From positions 992,001 through 1,056,000 of the forward strand of contig CAXXKX010000003.1 in assembly GCA_963676655.2 (NCBI GenBank): a stretch of DNA of 64,000 bases. Reading direction: 5' to 3'. Below, piece by piece: positions 36,601-44,364 of this stretch; position 1 is the first letter of the stretch; every line of letters starts with the position of its first letter. The notes beneath the pieces are model-generated. The model searched no databases and was not told the DNA's origin. It saw only the letters and a program-made list of their open reading frames with translations. Origin of the DNA: G963676655 sp963676655. Lineage in GTDB: Bacteria > Verrucomicrobiota > Lentisphaeria > Victivallales > Victivallaceae. Both the position numbers and the translations under genes were made by a program.

Positions 36601-39600
36601 CTGGAAGCTCAATTAAGCGCCGCCGATCAGCAAACTTTGAACCAGATTTCCACGCTGGAAACAGCGATGAGTACGGCCGATGCCGAACTCAAGACCGATT
36701 ATGAAAATAAGATCGCAGCATTGGAAAATGATCTTTCAACTGAGGCCGCGTCCATTCGCACGGAAATCAGCACGTTAGAGTCAAACTACGAGACTGCGAT
36801 CACTAATGCTAAAAGCAGTATCGAAGAACAGATGGCGACGCTTCAAGCGACGCTCAGCGCGGCCGATCAGCAGACATTGAATCAGATTTCCACGTTGGAA
36901 ACGGCCATGAACACGGCTGATGCGGAACTCAAGGCGGATTATCAGAACCAAATCTCAGCGCTGGAGGATGACCTGTCAACCGAAGCGACCTCCATTCGAA
37001 CGGAGATGTCAAATCTTCAGTCCACTTATGAAACTGCTTTGACCAATGCAAAGTCCAGCATGGAAGAACAAATGGCGACTCTTGAGGCCCAATTAAGTGC
37101 GGCAGATCAGCAGACGCTAAACCAGATTTCTGTGCTTGAAACGGCCATGAACGCCGCTGATGCCGAACTCAAAGCGGATTATCAGAACCAGATTGCGGCT
37201 TTGGAAAATGATCTTTCAACCGAAGCCACATCCATTCGTACGGAAATCAGCACTTTAGAGTCAAACTATGAGACTGCGATCACCAATGCGAAATCCAGTC
37301 TCGAAGAGCAGATGGCGACATTACAGGCCACGCTTAGCGCGGCTGATCAACAGACATTGAACCAAATCTCCACGCTTGAAACAGCCATGAATACCGCTGA
37401 TGCCGAACTCAAAGCGGATTATGAAAATCAAATCTCCGCGCTGGAAGACGACCTGTCAACCGAGGCTGCATCCATTAGGACTGAAATGAGTAATCTTCAA
37501 TCCACTTATGAAACAGCTTTGGCGAATGCCAAGAGTAGTCTTGAAGAACAAATGGCAACCTTGCAGGCAACACTCAGTGCGGCCGATCAACAGGCTTTGA
37601 ATGAGATTTCAGCCCTCGAAACCGCCATGAACACCGCTGACGCGGAGCTCAAAACGGATTATGAAAATAAGATTGCGGCATTGGAGAACGAGCTATCAAC
37701 TGAGGCCGCATCTATTCGGACTGAAATAAGCACTTTAGAGTCCAACTACGAGACCGCGATTGCTAATGTCAAAAGCAGTCTCGAAGAACAGATGGCTACT
37801 TTGCAGGCCACGCTCAGCGCGGCGGATCAGCAGGCATTGAATGAGATTTCGGCCTTGGAAACTGCGATGACCAATGCCCTTGCATCCCAGCAGCAGGACT
37901 ATGAAAACCAGATCAATGCCCTGAGTCAGACCTTGTCCAGTGAAGCCGCCGCGTTACGCCAGGAAATGGAATCGCTGAAAACCGCTTACGAAACTGAGAT
38001 CAGTTATCTGAAGGAAAATCTTGAGTTGCAAATTACCAATTTGCAGGAAACGACCAAGGCGACCACCGATAATTTGCAGGAACAGATTGATGCCCTGACT
38101 GAAGAGTATGACGCTCAAATTACGGAACTCAAAGCGCAGTATGACGCCGAGATTGACGCGCTGGAGGAAAAATCCGATGCCGCCGACGCGGAATTGCAGT
38201 CGGCCATGGAGACCTATGTTGCCGCGTTGCAGGAACAGATGGCAACGGCCGACGAGGAAAACCGGGCAATTTTACAGGCTCAGTTGGATAATCTTTCCGG
38301 GGCCTTCAATGAACGTTTGGAGGTGATTTTGGCCGAATACGACAGCCGGATTGAAACGGTCAAGGCGCAGATTGCGGACCTTGAAAGCGATACCAAGACT
38401 GAACTTACCACGCAACGCGCTTTGCTGCTCCAGGAATGCGCCAATGAGATTGCCAATCTGAACAGCAGTTACGCCGAAAAGATTGCGGCGGTCGAACAAC
38501 AGGCAGCAACCGACACGGATAATGCCGATCTCTACAATGCGCAGATCGAAAAACTGGAAACCGAACTGGCGTCCAAGATTTCCGAAGTGAATCTGACTTA
38601 CCAGAAAGCGATTCTGGAAATCGACAGTCAACTGCGTCAGCTTTCGACCAAAACCGCTGCGGAACTACTCGCGGAACTGACCGAACTGCAGACGCAGCGT
38701 GATATTGTCGAAGCCGCAATCAACAGCACGGATTACGCCGACAAGCTTTCCGCCCTGACTGCCGGGCAAGAACTCAGTGAATCCGAGGATATTGAGTCGC
38801 TTGAAGTGAAAATTGCCGAGTTGCAGGCCCAGCTTGACGCGCTTGAAGCCATCGGGGATTTGACGATCGAGGACATCATCAATCAAATCCAGGCCGGGGA
38901 CGCGGCCAATGCCGAAGCGCTGGCCAATATGCAGGTGGTATTGAAACTCTACTGTGATACGCTGAAAGATGCGCTGGGAGATCGCATTTCCATTCTGGAA
39001 GCGACGATATCCGCGTTGCAGACCGCCTTGGAGGAGCGAATTCAGACTCTGGAAAACCGTCTGACCTATTCGCTGATGACCGACGAGGAACTGGCAACCC
39101 AGGCTGAAGCCAAACAAGCAACCGTGAATTCTCTGGCCAACCAGATTGCCGCGCTGAATCTCACTATCGAAGCCTACGAAGCTGACGGCAAGGATACGTC
39201 CGAACTGGCTGAACAGCTTAGTTCCCTGACCGCTGAATATTATGATGCCAGTAATGATTTGACCAATATTCAGTATGTCATAGAGTTGCGATCAAGTTCC
39301 GAACTGGCGCTGCATCGGCAGTGGATTATCGAGTTGCAGGAACTGGTCGCTTCGCTCCAAACCACCGTGTCGGAACAGAGTGAAACCATCGCGCAGCAGG
39401 CGGAGACGATTGCGGAACTGCAAACCTCGATCGCCAATCTCGAACTGGCGCTGGAGGCAGAGATCGCCGTGTTGAAATCGGATCTGACGGACTATGTCGA
39501 TGATAACGTCACGGACCTTAGTACGGTCATTGACGAGTTGACGGCCCAGGTGGAAACTTTGCGGGATAATGTCACCACGCTGGCGACCAGTTCTTATTCC

Positions 39601-39720
39601 AGCCGGAACTCATCATCGACCGGGAACAACAGTTCCAACGATTATTCCGGCACCAACAGCGAAGACCTCAAGGACGACCGTGATCTGCGGACCAGCGACA
39701 CGACCGCCCTCGACTTCTGA
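33604..39720 (+). CDS. Giant secreted coiled-coil protein with 80-residue tandem repeats
   Basis: A 2038-residue protein. A signal peptide (basic start, then SLVAGLCLWCGGAAIAG, residues 14-30) is followed by a beta-rich, Ser/Thr-rich domain to about 215. A very long, Glu/Ala/Leu-rich coiled-coil rod comes next. Residues 440-1400 hold twelve near-identical 80-residue repeats, then degenerate coiled coil to about 1980, and a Ser/Asn-rich tail ending near DTTALDF. There is no membrane anchor or lipobox. It lies between virB4 and the VirB5-type region of one operon-like gene string. By length and position it could be an extracellular fibre, adhesin or molecular ruler of the transfer apparatus; this is inference. 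The repeats make assembly or copy number worth checking. Confidence 0.8.
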   Translation: MKKRKRSVRKITQSLVAGLCLWCGGAAIAGSVTVTGTTGTNPAYIVMPEEYEGKEGQFVATGSSSNSTSSGYSEPYISGNWAYVSKSTSSYGALSYSLTTPSETTLDGGSVSLASLEKGSYTVTVRQSTSHSVTEYRLYQDYWAATDAETLSDLRYYAQYNTYPPSSTITTAPSVYDIDSSSGSTTSNLAVESAYIVVYGVEDAPDDTSGDDTSSGSTNVTVITGTDDGVYTLITSLFSYISEIQSILSASDDQIRSELLAYITELQTAYQQADSQLATTILNQINALSTALSTDISDLRYSLEAEIADLESQMNSLETQQSDLLSEFYALKTELQSAIAENSDNIADLAVELAEKYEALVASNSTLKADLLTEIAEATAGYQEADSALIEDYSTKLAALQTLLQQAASTLADNVSALETAYQTADAALKENLEQQLSMLSSQLSDDDQQILNQITALETAMENADSSLKSDYENQIAVLEDALSDEAASIRTEMANLQSNYETALAKAKSSLEEQMATLEAQLSAADQQTLSQISTLEQEMASADAALKVDYENQISALESNLSTEAASIRTEISTLESNYETAIANAKSSLEEQMATLQATLSAADQQTLNQISTLETAMNTADAELKADYQNQISALEDDLSTEAASIRTEMSNLQSTYETALTNAKSSLEEQMATLEAQLSAADQQTLNQISTLETAMNTADAELKADYQNQITALENDLSTEAASIRTEISTLESNYETAIANAKSSLEEQMATLQATLSAADQQTLNQISTLETAMNTADAELKEDYQTQIAALEDDLSTEASSIRTEMSNLQSTYETALANAKSSLEEQMATLQATLSAADQQALNEISALETAMNTADAELKADYENKIAALENDLSTEAASIRTEISTLESSYETAIANAKSSLEEQMATLQATLSAADQQTLNQISTLETAMNTADAELKADYQNQISTLEDDLSTEAASIRTEMSNLQSTYETALTNAKSSLEEQMATLEAQLSAADQQTLNQISTLETAMSTADAELKTDYENKIAALENDLSTEAASIRTEISTLESNYETAITNAKSSIEEQMATLQATLSAADQQTLNQISTLETAMNTADAELKADYQNQISALEDDLSTEATSIRTEMSNLQSTYETALTNAKSSMEEQMATLEAQLSAADQQTLNQISVLETAMNAADAELKADYQNQIAALENDLSTEATSIRTEISTLESNYETAITNAKSSLEEQMATLQATLSAADQQTLNQISTLETAMNTADAELKADYENQISALEDDLSTEAASIRTEMSNLQSTYETALANAKSSLEEQMATLQATLSAADQQALNEISALETAMNTADAELKTDYENKIAALENELSTEAASIRTEISTLESNYETAIANVKSSLEEQMATLQATLSAADQQALNEISALETAMTNALASQQQDYENQINALSQTLSSEAAALRQEMESLKTAYETEISYLKENLELQITNLQETTKATTDNLQEQIDALTEEYDAQITELKAQYDAEIDALEEKSDAADAELQSAMETYVAALQEQMATADEENRAILQAQLDNLSGAFNERLEVILAEYDSRIETVKAQIADLESDTKTELTTQRALLLQECANEIANLNSSYAEKIAAVEQQAATDTDNADLYNAQIEKLETELASKISEVNLTYQKAILEIDSQLRQLSTKTAAELLAELTELQTQRDIVEAAINSTDYADKLSALTAGQELSESEDIESLEVKIAELQAQLDALEAIGDLTIEDIINQIQAGDAANAEALANMQVVLKLYCDTLKDALGDRISILEATISALQTALEERIQTLENRLTYSLMTDEELATQAEAKQATVNSLANQIAALNLTIEAYEADGKDTSELAEQLSSLTAEYYDASNDLTNIQYVIELRSSSELALHRQWIIELQELVASLQTTVSEQSETIAQQAETIAELQTSIANLELALEAEIAVLKSDLTDYVDDNVTDLSTVIDELTAQVETLRDNVTTLATSSYSSRNSSSTGNNSSNDYSGTNSEDLKDDRDLRTSDTTALDF
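34921..38040 (+). repeat. Tandem array of 240-bp coding repeats
   Basis: Units begin every 240 bp from 34921 with codons for (L)(E/Q)A(Q/T)LSAADQQ. Twelve units (to 37800) are well conserved and a thirteenth is degenerate. Odd and even units differ consistently: one type has EMSNLQSTYETAL, the other EISTLESNYETAI, giving a 480-bp dimeric period. Units 5-6 and 11-12 share extra features (ALNEISALE in 6 and 12), hinting at a 1440-bp higher-order copy. Confidence 0.9.
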
Positions 39721-39733
39721 CACAAAGGCGATT

Positions 39734-39786
39734 TCGCCTTCGGCGACCAGCGTTCCGTCGCTGGCCCCCGTCCGGCGAGGCGCCGG
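39734..39786 (+). repeat. Triple-hairpin element, copy 1
   Basis: Three consecutive stem-loops: TCGCC-TTC-GGCGA, CCAGCG-TTCCGT-CGCTGG and CCGGCG-AGG-CGCCGG. A longer cruciform follows (CTTTGCGG...CCGCAAAG, about 39797-39847) and then AAATTGC-AAA-GCAATTT. It aligns with the copy at 57169-57223 outside the element. Confidence 0.7.
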
Positions 39787-39893
39787 TGCCATGTTACTTT
39801 GCGGTATTCGGCCGGCTGACGCCAGCTCGAATTCCGCAAAGAGTACGCCAGAAATTGCAAAGCAATTTATGTAAAACAATAAGAAAGAATACT

Positions 39894-40340
39894 ATGAGAC
39901 TATTAACTTCAGCAATTTTCATATTACTGCTGGCCGGGTTGACCGGCTGCAGTACGGTCGGCAATCTTACCAGTTCGGATTTAGTGGCTCCGGGCCTGGC
40001 GGTCGGCGGGGCCACTTTGGGGGCGTTCGCAACCGAGGATGAGGACAGCGGAACGAGGTTGGCGGCAACCGCCGGCGGCGGTCTGGTCGGCTGGTTGGCG
40101 GGACTTTTTTTCACCGAAGGCGCAAAGTCCGAGAAAAAAGAGGAATTCCGTTCCGGTTATGAGCTCGGGCAGTCTAACGCGACCAAGAGTTTGTACTGGA
40201 ATATCCAGAAGCTTCATGAGGCGCAAAATCAGCCTGATTCAAAGGTCGTCTACTATCAGATACCAGCCGATTATCCCGATGACGGCGCGAAACGCACACC
40301 CGGTTCCGTCGTCATGCCGGTTGTGCAGAATAATAAATAA
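39894..40340 (+). CDS. Lipoprotein of the transfer cluster
   Basis: A 148-residue protein from the ATG at 39894. The lipobox LAGLTGC (residues 13-19) marks an outer- or inner-membrane lipoprotein. A glycine-rich hydrophobic part follows (LAVGGATLGAF; GGGLVGWLAGLFF), resembling glycine-zipper segments that insert in membranes, then a soluble tail. In canonical systems a small lipoprotein (VirB7) stabilises the outer-membrane core; whether this or the lipoprotein at 46806 does so cannot be decided. Confidence 0.7.
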   Translation: MRLLTSAIFILLLAGLTGCSTVGNLTSSDLVAPGLAVGGATLGAFATEDEDSGTRLAATAGGGLVGWLAGLFFTEGAKSEKKEEFRSGYELGQSNATKSLYWNIQKLHEAQNQPDSKVVYYQIPADYPDDGAKRTPGSVVMPVVQNNK

Positions 40341-40352
40341 TAAAGGATTGAA

Positions 40353-40706
40353 ATGATGAACTATGAAAAAGACCAAAACACCCAACCGTCGCCGAATTTC
40401 CCGAAAATCACTGCGGATCTTCCGGCTACGGAAAAACAGCGGGCGCTGCTGCGGCTGGCGATCCGGAAAGACTACCTGCAACCGAATACCTTCGCGGGTA
40501 ACTATGAAAGCTGGGAAAAACTCACGGCGGCGGAAGCGGAAGACATGCTGGCCGCGCTGCCGCCGGAAAAGCTCGACGAGCTCGAAAAAGAATTGAAAGA
40601 GAAGCCGAAAAAATATCAGGACCGGGGCCTGGTCCGCAGTATCGGACGGAGTATCGAGGACGGAATTAAACAAATCGGACACGCAATTGACGGAGGAATC
40701 TCATGA
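40353..40706 (+). CDS. Small soluble protein with a T-x-K-Q helical module
   Basis: A 117-residue protein with ribosome-binding site AAAGG 7 bp upstream. Residues 25-75 read ATEKQRALLRLAIRK then YESWEKLTAAEAEDMLAALP, a two-helix pattern that recurs in the 837-residue protein at 49310 and the short protein at 51835. A charged helix (LDELEKELKEKPKK) follows, and an amphipathic C-terminus. The function is unknown; the shared module suggests a common partner within this element. The stop overlaps the next start (ATGA). Confidence 0.65.
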   Translation: MMNYEKDQNTQPSPNFPKITADLPATEKQRALLRLAIRKDYLQPNTFAGNYESWEKLTAAEAEDMLAALPPEKLDELEKELKEKPKKYQDRGLVRSIGRSIEDGIKQIGHAIDGGIS

Positions 40707-41695
40707 TCAGTACGACTGATAGCGGTAATACCGTCCTGCGGACGGGAGCTCCAGGCTCCGCCGTCGCGGGAAACAAACAAAGACTGACTTCACCTAAAAA
40801 CAAGCAATTTTTCGTTATGATTCTGATAGCCGGGTTCATTTTGATTCCGGCCAGAAGCTGGGCGACTTATGCGGTGTTTGACGCGACCAATAACATTCTG
40901 GCGACCTTGCAGAAGACGATGGATTCGGCTTTCCAGACGATCCAGAAAGCCAATATGGCGACCTTGATCCGGCAGGCGAGAGAGGATTATGCCGAACAGG
41001 TCAAAATATTCGAGGAGTGCGTCAAACAGTATGAGGAATGCGTCAAAATCTATGACCAGGCGGTCGAAATGTACGACTGGATCGATACCAATGTCGGCAA
41101 TGCCCGGAACCTGCGGACCTTTCTTTCCTGCGGTTTTTCCAATACCACGAACTTGCAGCAACTGACCTCGCTGGTCAATACGACCTTGCGGCAGACCGCG
41201 ACCTCCACCAACAGCGATTATGATTCGACCTTGCTTCAGCAGGCCGACCGGATCAGCGGAGAAAGCGTGTTGCAGGATTCGGCCGAGCGTGGGATCGAGA
41301 TGCAGAATTACGGCCAGGCCTCCGAAAAGGTCGCCGATAAGTGCGATACGCTCTCGCAGATCATGTTGACCAAACTGCGTACCAAGGACCAGGTACTGGA
41401 AGCGAAAGTAAACTCAGGTTCGGCGGATTTGATGCAAATTGCCCATGCCAACGAGCAGACGACGGTTTTCATCGCGGAGGAACTCAGCCGGATGAACAGC
41501 AATGTTTCCGCGATCAACCGCACCGCCGCCAAGGAGCTGGAGATCAAGGGCCAGAACGAAATGAACAAGGCGCAGGAAGCCGCGACTTTCGACAAACTGG
41601 AGGATGAGGCCATCACGCGCGGCAATGGCTATTCCAGCCAGAAAAATTCGTGGAAGCGGATCGACAGTGTCTTTGAAAATTGCCGGGGGTTCTGA
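40703..41695 (+). CDS. VirB5/TrbJ-like protein
   Basis: A 330-residue protein with an excellent ribosome-binding site (GGAGGAATCTC before ATG). The signal-type helix (FFVMILIAGFILIPARSWA, 36-54) comes unusually late, because the first 35 codons include the triple-hairpin element at 40731-40769. The mature part is almost wholly helical: QKTMDSAFQTIQKANM, a Cys-spaced ECVKQYEECVKIYDQAVEMYD segment and DQVLEAKVNSGSADLMQIAHAN near 240, as in TrbJ/VirB5 minor pilus components. Position before a VirB6-like gene fits. The family call rests on layout and helical pattern. Confidence 0.6.
   Translation: MISTTDSGNTVLRTGAPGSAVAGNKQRLTSPKNKQFFVMILIAGFILIPARSWATYAVFDATNNILATLQKTMDSAFQTIQKANMATLIRQAREDYAEQVKIFEECVKQYEECVKIYDQAVEMYDWIDTNVGNARNLRTFLSCGFSNTTNLQQLTSLVNTTLRQTATSTNSDYDSTLLQQADRISGESVLQDSAERGIEMQNYGQASEKVADKCDTLSQIMLTKLRTKDQVLEAKVNSGSADLMQIAHANEQTTVFIAEELSRMNSNVSAINRTAAKELEIKGQNEMNKAQEAATFDKLEDEAITRGNGYSSQKNSWKRIDSVFENCRGF
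40731..40769 (+). repeat. Triple-hairpin element, copy inside a coding region
   Basis: CCGTCC-TGC-GGACGG, GGAGC-TCCAG-GCTCC and CCGC-CGTC-GCGG follow each other within 39 bp. They lie in the 5' codons of the VirB5-like gene, in frame, upstream of its signal helix. Confidence 0.6.
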
Positions 41696-42807
41696 TGCTT
41701 ATTGCAACAACAGTAAACACCAGCGTCCGGCTTGGCAGCAGTGTAGTCAGTTTGACCTCCTCCAGCAGCGTACAGCAGTTGATTACAACGGCGATGTCTA
41801 GTATCCATTACTTCGCGCTGACCGTGTCGCTTTGTCTGTTTCTGCTGGCGATTGTGCGGAACTATACTCAGTTCGGTGAGCATGTCGGCGTGAAATTTAT
41901 CGCTTCGCTGTTAGTGGTGCTGGTGGTGATTTTCTCATTCCCGAAAATCTGCGACAGCATTCAGGAGGCCACCGCCGATTACTCGACCGGCACTTCCACG
42001 ACCATGGAAAATATGTTCTGCTGGCTGGTCGAACAGAAGCCGAACGCCGGAACTTCCACTACCGACATGAGCATTGCCCAGAAAATTGCGCATTTTCCGG
42101 AATCAATGCTGCATTCCATTCAGGCGGCGATGTGCAATATTTTTTATGTCAACGGCATTTATCTCGGCAAAAGCATCCGGGACATCGTTTACTTCATTTT
42201 CCGGTGTCTGTACAACGGTGCGCTCTGTTTAACCCCGATTTTTTTCGCGGCTCTGCTGATCCCCGAAACCAAACATATCGGCGTCAACTTTATCGTGACC
42301 TGTATCGGGCTTACGCTGATGCCGCTGTGTTTTCTGTTCGGGGATCTTTGCAACATCTGGTTGGCGGAACACATGTGGTCGAGCCTGGGACTGGGGGCAA
42401 ACGGTACTTTCTGGACTTTAGCCCGGAGCGGTCAGGCGATGGCTAGTCCAATCGGAACCGTATTGGGCTATATCGCTTTCGGCATCATCTATGCCCTGAT
42501 CGCGGCCCTCGTCTATATCGTGCTGCCGTTTTTGTACATGAAACTCTTCCGCACCGGCAGTCCCGGTTCCCCGGTAGGCTTGATGGCATCGGCGATCGGC
42601 AAGGTTCTCAATGCCGCGGTTGTCGGCGGGACGCTGGCGGCCAGCGGAGGCACCGCCGCCCCGGTTGTGGCCGGAAGCGCAACTACGTCATCCGGCAGTG
42701 GAGCAGCCCAGGCGGCGAAGACCGCCGCCAAAGTTACTCAATCAGGAACAGACTCCAGTCAAACTGCCGCCTCAGAAATCGACAAATCCATGGAAGGAAA
42801 CCAATGA
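41695..42807 (+). CDS. VirB6/TrbL-like polytopic membrane protein
   Basis: A 370-residue protein starting at the ATG overlapping the previous stop (TGATG). At least six hydrophobic helices are visible, including YFALTVSLCLFLLAIVRNY (about 40-58), FIASLLVVLVVIFSF, LTPIFFAALLIP, FIVTCIGLTLMPLCFLFG and GIIYALIAALVYIVLPFLYM (about 265-284), followed by an Ala/Ser/Thr-rich tail. This is the plan of VirB6/TrbL channel components of the inner-membrane complex. Neighbours are VirB5-like and VirB8-like genes, the usual order. Confidence 0.7.
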   Translation: MLIATTVNTSVRLGSSVVSLTSSSSVQQLITTAMSSIHYFALTVSLCLFLLAIVRNYTQFGEHVGVKFIASLLVVLVVIFSFPKICDSIQEATADYSTGTSTTMENMFCWLVEQKPNAGTSTTDMSIAQKIAHFPESMLHSIQAAMCNIFYVNGIYLGKSIRDIVYFIFRCLYNGALCLTPIFFAALLIPETKHIGVNFIVTCIGLTLMPLCFLFGDLCNIWLAEHMWSSLGLGANGTFWTLARSGQAMASPIGTVLGYIAFGIIYALIAALVYIVLPFLYMKLFRTGSPGSPVGLMASAIGKVLNAAVVGGTLAASGGTAAPVVAGSATTSSGSGAAQAAKTAAKVTQSGTDSSQTAASEIDKSMEGNQ

Positions 42808-42833
42808 AAATATCAATATTTTCTGCTTCCGTA

Positions 42834-42901
42834 GCGCGAAGCGCGGAGTTTGAAGCTTAACATCGCACCGGGACGTTCCCGGCGCTATCCGTCGTACGGA
42901 T
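42834..42901 (+). repeat. Triple-hairpin element, copy 3
   Basis: GCGC-GAA-GCGC, CCGGGA-CGT-TCCCGG and ATCCGT-CGT-ACGGAT. A fourth, longer inverted repeat follows (GGATACAGGG with CCCTGTGTCC, about 42914-42961), between the VirB6- and VirB8-like genes. Confidence 0.65.
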
Positions 42902-42988
42902 TTTATGGATTTGGATACAGGGTTTCACTAACACCCCAATCAACCCCGAAGCCCTGTGTCCGGGTCCTTTTTAAAAGAGAAAAAAACT

Positions 42989-43612
42989 ATGAATAAACAA
43001 TACAAACCACAACAGACTGTGGCGCGGGAACAAAGCCGGGTAGTCGGTTGGAGTCTGATGCATGTAGTCACGGCGATCTGCCTGGCGGCGGGCATCTACT
43101 ATTGCCGCGCCTACATGCAACTGCCGGACCGGGTGCTCATCATGGATGAGGGTAAAAACCTCTACTACGGTTCCAGCGGTAAGGTGCTCTGTCGAGCCAC
43201 CGCCGAAGATATTGCGTCACGGGCGACGGTCGCCTTTCTCGAACGTAGTTTCGAGCAGGATCACCGGGCCGCCTGCGAAGCGTTGTTCGGCCGTTCCGCG
43301 CAAAAATCCCTGCGTTCAATCGTATCGCTGACCCGGGACGAATTCAACGAGCAGAAAATCCGTCAGGTCCCGGTGATCGACAAGATCGAACTGCTGCCGG
43401 CAACTGAACCAGACCAATGTCTGGCGTTCGTCAGCGGCATCCTGCACCGGACGGGGATTTACCTGAATCTGCCCTATTACCAGAAGCTGGAATTCACGCT
43501 CGGATTACGCTTGATGCGCTCGCCGGATATCAAGACTTATCCGCTGCGGGTATTACGCATGAGATATGAAGAAAGATCAATTTTCGACAACAAAAAAGGA
43601 ATGGAGTTGTGA
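42989..43612 (+). CDS. VirB8/TraE-like protein, first copy
   Basis: A 207-residue protein with one membrane helix near the N-terminus (VVTAICLAAGIYYCRAYM, about 25-42) and a periplasmic domain of mixed helix and strand (ATVAFLERSFEQDHRAACEALFG, then IDKIELLPATEPDQCLAFVSG and LEFTLGLRLMRS). This is the topology of VirB8-type assembly factors (NTF2-like fold). A related gene of the same plan follows at 43774. Sequence identity to known VirB8 cannot be judged by eye, so the call is by topology and position between VirB6- and VirB9-like genes. Confidence 0.55.
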   Translation: MNKQYKPQQTVAREQSRVVGWSLMHVVTAICLAAGIYYCRAYMQLPDRVLIMDEGKNLYYGSSGKVLCRATAEDIASRATVAFLERSFEQDHRAACEALFGRSAQKSLRSIVSLTRDEFNEQKIRQVPVIDKIELLPATEPDQCLAFVSGILHRTGIYLNLPYYQKLEFTLGLRLMRSPDIKTYPLRVLRMRYEERSIFDNKKGMEL

Positions 43613-43656
43613 AGAAATAAATAGAACTTTATCCTGAGGGTATCGGGGAGAAATTC

Positions 43657-43710
43657 CGGCTTTGCCGATGAGGCGCATAGCCCTGGCTATGTAACGAACC
43701 GGCGGAGCCG
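43657..43710 (+). repeat. Triple-hairpin element, copy 4
   Basis: CGGC-TTT-GCCG, CATAGC-CCTG-GCTATG and CGGC-GGA-GCCG in 54 bp, enclosed by GGGGAGAAATTC and AAAGTTCCCC. It sits between the two VirB8-like genes. Confidence 0.65.
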
Positions 43711-43773
43711 AAAGTTCCCCCTGAGACGCCAGTAAAAAGTTCAAGTTATTTTTGAATGACTCCAAAGGAAAAA

Positions 43774-44364
43774 ATGAGTTACAAAAGCCTTTATGAAGTA
43801 TTGAAAAAGAGCTTTGTCCTGTACGTTCCGCTGTCGTTCCTGACGCCATTGCTGATGTATCAGTGGCGCGACAACAACCGGCTGATCGTGATGGACAAGG
43901 CCCACAGTTACCACATTACCGAGTATACGTCGGAGGAAAATCTGCGGCGGCTCTACGAGTACCAGGTCAAACAGGCGGTGTTTGCGTTCCTGATGCGAAA
44001 TCCGCTCGGGTTCGACAATAAGGAACTGCTTGACGCGATGTTTGTCGGCGAAGCCCGGCAGCAGGTTATGAAACAGGAGCTTGCGGAGTCGTTCCAGTTC
44101 AAGCAATACAAAATGCATCAGAAGGTGGAAATCCTGAATATCAGGATTCTCCGCGCCGACCGCCGCCGTTCGTTCGCCCGGGTGGACGGTCAGCTTATCC
44201 GCTACTACGTGAGCAAGAACCAGCAGCAAAAGACCTTCACCGCTCAGTTTGAAATGAACGTCGAACTCCAGGTGAACTTTGATACCGCCACCAGCAGTCG
44301 CTACCCGTTCGTCATCACCAAAATGAAATACTCTCAACTCGAACATAAGGAAAAAGATAAATGA
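43774..44364 (+). CDS. VirB8/TraE-like protein, second copy
   Basis: I choose the ATG at 43774, which has AAAGGA at good spacing, over 43756. The 196-residue protein has an N-terminal membrane helix (FVLYVPLSFLTPLLMY, about 13-28) and a periplasmic domain (VKQAVFAFLMRNPLGFDNKE, ILNIRILRADRRRSFARVDG, FTAQFEMNVELQVNF) laid out like the preceding gene. Two tandem VirB8-type proteins could form a heteromeric assembly platform. The end overlaps the next start (ATGA at 44361). Confidence 0.55.
   Translation: MSYKSLYEVLKKSFVLYVPLSFLTPLLMYQWRDNNRLIVMDKAHSYHITEYTSEENLRRLYEYQVKQAVFAFLMRNPLGFDNKELLDAMFVGEARQQVMKQELAESFQFKQYKMHQKVEILNIRILRADRRRSFARVDGQLIRYYVSKNQQQKTFTAQFEMNVELQVNFDTATSSRYPFVITKMKYSQLEHKEKDK

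Noticed and set aside
34921..38040. Regular repeat array that might be a CRISPR
   Set aside because: The 240-bp units are coding, in one frame, contiguous and without unique spacers; they encode an 80-residue protein repeat.
39569..39874. Open frame crossing the 3' end of the giant gene
   Set aside because: It runs through the last codons of the coiled-coil gene in another frame and through hairpin DNA; no independent support.
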